Origin: an uncultured Prevotellaceae bacterium
GTDB taxonomy: Bacteria; Bacteroidota; Bacteroidia; Bacteroidales; Bacteroidaceae
NCBI GenBank assembly: GCA_902776665.1
Contig: CACYQZ010000009.1
Span: forward strand, 1-64,000
Direction of reading: 5' to 3'
Length of the DNA: 64,000 nucleotides
The translations under genes were made by a program, and so were the position numbers. Below are positions 60,588-64,000 of this stretch, one piece after another. How positions within the stretch are numbered: position 1 is the stretch's first letter; each line of letters opens with the position of its first letter. Under the pieces are notes generated by a model that made no database searches, had not been told where the DNA came from, and saw only the letters and a program-made list of their open reading frames with translations.

Positions 60588-60624
60588 ACAATTCAACAAT
60601 TACACAACCAACAACTCAACCACC
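60588..60624. repeat. CAACAATT word repeat before the nucleotidyltransferase gene
   Basis: ACAATTCAACAATTACACAA is followed by CCAACAACTCAACC, variants of one short word, filling the gap exactly to the start codon. Confidence 0.4.
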
Positions 60625-61350
60625 ATGAAAGGAGTAATTCTCGCAGCAGGAATGGCGAAACGCCTGCGCCCACTGACCGACAAGAAGCCGAAATGCCTGC
60701 TCGAAGTGGGGGGTAAAACGCTGTTGCAGCGCACCGTCGAGGCGATGGCGATGGCTGACATCACGGAATTTGTCGTCGTCACGGGCTATCGCGCCGACCA
60801 AATTCGCGATTTCCTCACGGTTCACTTCCCACAGTTCACTTTTCACTTTCTTCATAACGCTGACTACGAGCATAACAACAACATCTATTCGCTTTGGATG
60901 GCGATGAGCGAGGTTCGCAATCAAGACTTTCTGCTGATGGACAGCGACATTCTCTGCGACCCGAAAGCTGTCGTGGAAGTAGCGCAACAGTCGGTTTCGG
61001 CCTTGGCGATGAACCGCCACGAACTGGGCGAAGAGGAGATGAAAATCGTGGTCGATGCCGACCATCGAATCACTGAAATCAGCAAGACCTGTCGCCCCGA
61101 AGATGCCATCGGCGAGTCGGTCGGCATCGAGAAAATCACCGCCGACTACAGCGAAGCCCTCGCCGCAGAACTCGACCAGATGATTTTGCAGGAAAATCTC
61201 ATCGACATTTTCTACGAACGAGCCTTCGAGCGCCTCATTCCGCAGGGTCACACTTTTAAGGTCGTCGATACGACCGACTTTTTCTCCTACGAACTCGACA
61301 CGCCCGAAGATTTCCAAAAAGCGACGGAACTTTGGCCTGATTTGATCTAA
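60625..61350 (+). CDS. LicC-like sugar/choline-phosphate nucleotidyltransferase
   Basis: The enzyme should activate a phosphorylated small molecule with CTP or another NTP. The 241-residue product has the signature GVILAAGMAKRLRPLTDKKP, then KCLLEVGGKTLLQRTVEAM, FVVVTGYRADQIRDFL, NADYEHNNNIYSLWMAMSEV and LLMDSDILCD. The DYEHNNNIYSLW segment is typical of LicC/choline-phosphate cytidylyltransferase relatives. With the upstream PLP enzyme and CDP-alcohol transferase, and LicD nearby, it likely makes a CDP-activated head group. The segment VHFPQFTFHF is encoded by word-like DNA (60821-60852), which may be another insertion. Confidence 0.85.
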   Translation: MKGVILAAGMAKRLRPLTDKKPKCLLEVGGKTLLQRTVEAMAMADITEFVVVTGYRADQIRDFLTVHFPQFTFHFLHNADYEHNNNIYSLWMAMSEVRNQDFLLMDSDILCDPKAVVEVAQQSVSALAMNRHELGEEEMKIVVDADHRITEISKTCRPEDAIGESVGIEKITADYSEALAAELDQMILQENLIDIFYERAFERLIPQGHTFKVVDTTDFFSYELDTPEDFQKATELWPDLI

Positions 61351-61365
61351 AAAAACGAAAAAACG

Positions 61366-62133
61366 ATGGAAAATAAGATTTCAGTGGTCATCAACACCTA
61401 CAACGCCCGTCGGCATTTGGCACAGGTGCTCGAATCGGTCAAAGATTTCGATGAAATCGTGGTCTGCGACATGGAATCGACCGACGACACGCGTGAAATT
61501 GCTGAAAAATACGGCTGCAAAATCGTTATTTTCCCGAAAGCCAACCACACTTGTTGCGAACCTGCCCGGACATTCGCCATTCAGAGTGCATCCAGCAAAT
61601 GGGTTTTGGTGGTCGATGCCGACGAAATCGTCACGCCGGAATTGCGCGAGGAACTCTATCGGCGAATCCAGCAGCCCGACTGTCCTGCCGGCTATTATAT
61701 TCCTCGCAAAAACAAGTTTATGGGTATGTTCATCCGCGACTTCCATCCTGAATATATTTTGCGATTGATGGTTCGAGAAGGCACGGAATGGCCTCCCTAC
61801 ATCCATTCCCTGCCCCAAATTCAAGGTCGTGTCGAGAAATTAAAGGCAGGAAAAGAGGCTTGTATCCTCCATCTGATGGACGAAACGATGCACGAATACG
61901 TCGGAAAAATGAATCTCTACACCGACAACGAAGTGGAGAAAAAACAAGGGAAAAACTACGGCGTGGGTGCCTTGCTGTGGCGTCCGATCTGGCGTTTTTT
62001 CAAGAAATACGTGATGGACGGTGGTTTCCGTATGGGCACGCGAGGCCTCATCCGTGCACTGATGGCGGCGCAATATCAGTTCGTGCTCATCGCGAAAATC
62101 ATCGAAAAGCGTTATCGCGACTCAGAATCCTAA
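61366..62133 (+). CDS. Glycosyltransferase family 2
   Basis: The 255-residue product is a GT-A inverting transferase of the WaaE/KdtX-like group. It starts KISVVINTYNARRHLAQVLE, has DEIVVCDMESTDDTREIAE, and the metal motif VLVVDADEIVTPEL. GYYIPRKNKFMGMFIRDFHP is typical of lipopolysaccharide core glucosyltransferases. No signal peptide; a C-terminal amphipathic region (RPIWRFFKKYVMDGGFRMG) probably attaches it to the inner membrane. It lies 15 bp after the nucleotidyltransferase and overlaps the convergent licD-type gene by 4 bp at the 3' end. Confidence 0.9.
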   Translation: MENKISVVINTYNARRHLAQVLESVKDFDEIVVCDMESTDDTREIAEKYGCKIVIFPKANHTCCEPARTFAIQSASSKWVLVVDADEIVTPELREELYRRIQQPDCPAGYYIPRKNKFMGMFIRDFHPEYILRLMVREGTEWPPYIHSLPQIQGRVEKLKAGKEACILHLMDETMHEYVGKMNLYTDNEVEKKQGKNYGVGALLWRPIWRFFKKYVMDGGFRMGTRGLIRALMAAQYQFVLIAKIIEKRYRDSES

Positions 62134-62972
62134 GCGTCTGATTTTTTGACGAACGAGCGTCGGTCGCGATACTGACGATAAGGCAAATTGTAGTCTAAAT
62201 AGAAGAAATTGTGCTGTCGCTGATGGTCGTGCGACGGCATTTTCATGTAATCGCCGTATTTCGTGCGCAAATAATCGTCGTAATGCTCCACGCCCATCAC
62301 CTCGTGACCCTCAAATTCGACGGGCTGCGGCGTTCCCAAGATGTTTTTCCGAATGATGCCGCTGAAACCGTCGTCGTAGTCGAGCACAAAGTCCGATTTT
62401 TCGTAATCGTAGGCGAGATTGGCCGCCCTCAACTGCCTGCGAACCCACTCGTGCGTAAAAATCTTCTGAATCAACAACACCGGCCACGAACTCGGCCCCC
62501 GACCGTGTTTGTAAGGGTCGCGATGCAGGAAATAAAGCAGTTTGTCGAGCATTTTATAGCGGGCGACCGCCACGCGCTGCATCAGTTTGTTCGGGGAAAT
62601 GCCGTCGATGGGGAAAACGTCGATATAGATGCCTGCCACATAGTCGCTGTGGCCTCGTTCGATGAGCGTCGTGCTGCTATCGACAATCTTGCCGAAACTG
62701 CCCGGGAACGTCGCGCTCGTCTCGATGCTCAACGCCTCCAACGGCTGCGGAAGCCACTCGTGGGCGTGCGCCATGAAACGGTCGTAGTCGGGTCGGGGCA
62801 TACAAATGTCCATGTCATCGTCCCAAGGAATGAAACCCTTGTGGCGCACGGCTCCGAGCATGGTGCCAGCCCAGCAATAATAGCGGATGCCATGCTCGCG
62901 GCAGACGCGGTCAACCGACAGCATGATTTTCAGAATGTGGGCATGGAGCGTTTCAATGTCGTAGGAAGCCAT
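62130..62972 (-). CDS. LicD family phosphotransferase
   Basis: LicD-family proteins move phosphocholine or a similar phospho-group from a CDP donor to a glycan. The 280-residue product has the family start YDIETLHAHILKIMLSVDRV, then YYCWAGTMLGAVRHKGFIPW and DDDMDICMPRPDYDRF, which hold the metal-binding Asp residues. VAGIYIDVFPIDGISPN continues the pattern. The C-terminus (GDYMKMPSHDHQRQHN) is also typical. It is convergent with the GT2 gene and close to the LicC-like gene, so the two may act in series on a surface glycan. The head group cannot be read from the sequence. Confidence 0.9.
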   Translation of the reverse strand: MASYDIETLHAHILKIMLSVDRVCREHGIRYYCWAGTMLGAVRHKGFIPWDDDMDICMPRPDYDRFMAHAHEWLPQPLEALSIETSATFPGSFGKIVDSSTTLIERGHSDYVAGIYIDVFPIDGISPNKLMQRVAVARYKMLDKLLYFLHRDPYKHGRGPSSWPVLLIQKIFTHEWVRRQLRAANLAYDYEKSDFVLDYDDGFSGIIRKNILGTPQPVEFEGHEVMGVEHYDDYLRTKYGDYMKMPSHDHQRQHNFFYLDYNLPYRQYRDRRSFVKKSDA

Positions 62973-62981
62973 GGCGATTTG

Positions 62982-63014
62982 CTATTTGACGATTTGACAA
63001 ATTACTATTTACAG
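62982..63014. repeat. CTATTTGACGATTT word repeat upstream of licD-type gene
   Basis: CTATTTGACGATTT (62982-62995) is identical to 4370-4383. ATTACTATTTAC follows, resembling 6871-6882. Confidence 0.5.
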
Positions 63015-63094
63015 ATTTCGATGCAAAATTACAAAAAAAAGGCTTTTGACAGCAATTTTCTTGCTTTTAACTCTCCACTTTTCACTTTTTTTGT

Positions 63095-63102
63095 TACTTT
63101 TG
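63095..63102 (+). promoter_or_regulatory. -7-like box directly before the last gene
   Basis: TACTTTTG ends only four bases before the ATG at 63107. If it is used, the transcript would begin at or after that codon. No -33 box was seen. Confidence 0.3.
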
Positions 63103-63106
63103 CAGC

Positions 63107-64000
63107 ATGAAGATATTCCATACCATCTCCAACAAGGAATGGGGCGGCGGCGAACAAACCGTTTTCGACCTGAGCCGACGGCAACTGGCCGACGGCATCG
63201 AGGTGGAAATCTTCTGCCTGCCCTCCGAGACGATGCGCGAAAAATTTCGCGAACTCAACATTCCGATTCACACGCTGCCATTGCGCGGTGCGCTGGATTT
63301 CAAAAGCGCGTGGAAGATGGCGAAAATCCTGAAACGGAGCGGCGATTGCGCCGTCCACGCCCACAATTTCAAGGAGGCTTTCACGGCGGCATACGCCCGA
63401 AAGTTGTCGGGTCGGAAGGATATTCGTGTGGTGATGTGTCGAAATTTGACGCGAAAGGGTAAAAATTCGTGGCTCTACCGATGGCTCTATCGGCAACTCG
63501 ATTGCATCGTGTTTGACTCGCAGTTGGCGATGGACACGTTTCTGAGCACCCGTCCGACCATCGACAAGAATAAATTGCGCGTCATCTTCAACGCCGTTGT
63601 AGTTCCAGAAAACATTGTCGCTCAAGACGTTAGGAGTGAATTCAACATTGCTGAAAACGAGGTTTTGGCGATGTATCACGGGCGATTAGACCCCGAAAAA
63701 GGTCTCGACGTGCTCATCGAAGCCGTTGCACACTTGCGCGAAAAACCGTTGCGCGTGGTGTTGCTCGGTCGGGGCAGCGATGAATACATCGCCCATCTGA
63801 AACAACTCATCGCTGAAAAACATGTGGAAAACAAGATTCATTTGGCCGGCTTCCGCAATCCCGTTTTGTCCTACGTGGCCGCCTGCGACATCGGCCTGCT
63901 GCCGTCCATCGTGCGCGAAGGTTGTTCGTTGGCCGCCCAAGAACACATGTCGCAAGGCCATCCCATCATTGCCACCAACAACGGCGGACAGCGCGAATAC
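63107..64000 (+). CDS. Glycosyltransferase family 4, cut by the window end
   Basis: The 298 visible residues are the N-terminal domain and most of the C-terminal domain of a GT4 enzyme. The start IFHTISNKEWGGGEQTVFDL has the glycine loop of GT-B acceptor domains. VRVMCRNLTRKG-like and YRWLYRQLDCIVFDSQLAMD segments follow, then MYHGRLDPEKGLDVLIEAVA, LRVVLLGRGSDEYI and the donor site IVREGCSLAAQEHMSQGHPI. The frame is open to the last base, so the end lies outside. It belongs to the envelope glycan locus. A possible leaderless start is discussed with the -7-like box. Confidence 0.88.
   Translation, partial: MKIFHTISNKEWGGGEQTVFDLSRRQLADGIEVEIFCLPSETMREKFRELNIPIHTLPLRGALDFKSAWKMAKILKRSGDCAVHAHNFKEAFTAAYARKLSGRKDIRVVMCRNLTRKGKNSWLYRWLYRQLDCIVFDSQLAMDTFLSTRPTIDKNKLRVIFNAVVVPENIVAQDVRSEFNIAENEVLAMYHGRLDPEKGLDVLIEAVAHLREKPLRVVLLGRGSDEYIAHLKQLIAEKHVENKIHLAGFRNPVLSYVAACDIGLLPSIVREGCSLAAQEHMSQGHPIIATNNGGQREY

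Overview
The window reads as chromosomal DNA of a Bacteroidota member, most likely order Bacteroidales and Prevotella-like. The reasons are a gldK-L-M-N/porP type IX secretion (T9SS) operon, a SusC/SusD pair, SusB-type GH97 and SusA-type GH13 enzymes, a two-CBM20 GH77 enzyme, a PafA-type phosphatase, GH3-family and DUF2851 proteins, and promoters of the Bacteroidota form TTTG-N19/21-TAnnTTTG. No CRISPR array, rRNA, insertion sequence, transposase or prophage was seen. Two tRNA-Leu genes (CAA and TAA) are present.

Layout. 1-2.2 kb: 3' end of a decayed leucine-rich-repeat surface protein, a small beta-barrel protein and a lipoprotein. 2.2-2.56 kb: non-coding hairpin-rich repeat. 2.5-9.45 kb (minus strand): porP, gldK, gldL, gldM, gldN and an outer-membrane beta-barrel gene. 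9.6-13.7 kb: GH29 fucosidase plus a GEVED-type secreted protein with a T9SS-like tail. 13.8-15.1 kb: manC and tRNA-Leu(CAA). 15.2-20.2 kb (minus): tRNA-Leu(TAA), TPR lipoprotein, thioredoxin-fold lipoprotein, zinc-type CDF exporter and a stand-alone condensation-domain protein, with 12-13 bp gaps. 20.3-25.1 kb (minus): Rieske-like lipoprotein, SRPBCC protein, pyrE, DUF2851, pafA. 25.2-31.9 kb: malQ, susB, susA for intracellular, periplasmic and surface alpha-glucan breakdown. 32-34.1 kb: ptb-buk for butyrate or branched-chain acid kinase reactions. 34.3-39.7 kb: susC-susD. 39.8-49.4 kb: a secreted unknown, dprA, coaD, ybeY, a GNAT-like protein, parE, a DinD/BRO-type protein, a C-terminal processing protease, an ECF sigma factor with a membrane partner. 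49.5-57.3 kb: U32 peptidase, GH3-like protein, Big_5 lipoprotein, DUF3108 protein, helix-hairpin-helix outer-membrane protein. 57.3-64 kb: glycan and envelope locus with GT4, HisC-like PLP enzyme, CDP-alcohol phosphotransferase, LicC-like nucleotidyltransferase, GT2, LicD and another GT4 that leaves the window.

The most unusual signals are these. (1) Short near-tandem word repeats recur between genes and also inside genes, at signal peptides, linkers and termini. Exact 12-17-mers are shared between distant sites, and a separate GC-rich palindromic element occurs both next to gldK and inside its signal peptide. (2) The PLP enzyme / CDP-alcohol transferase / nucleotidyltransferase / LicD cluster may make and attach an unidentified CDP-activated head group. 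(3) A lone NRPS-type condensation domain sits at the end of a metal-transport operon. (4) A 250-bp hairpin element lies at 2.25-2.51 kb. Protein functions are assigned from recognised motifs and gene context only; no database search was possible.
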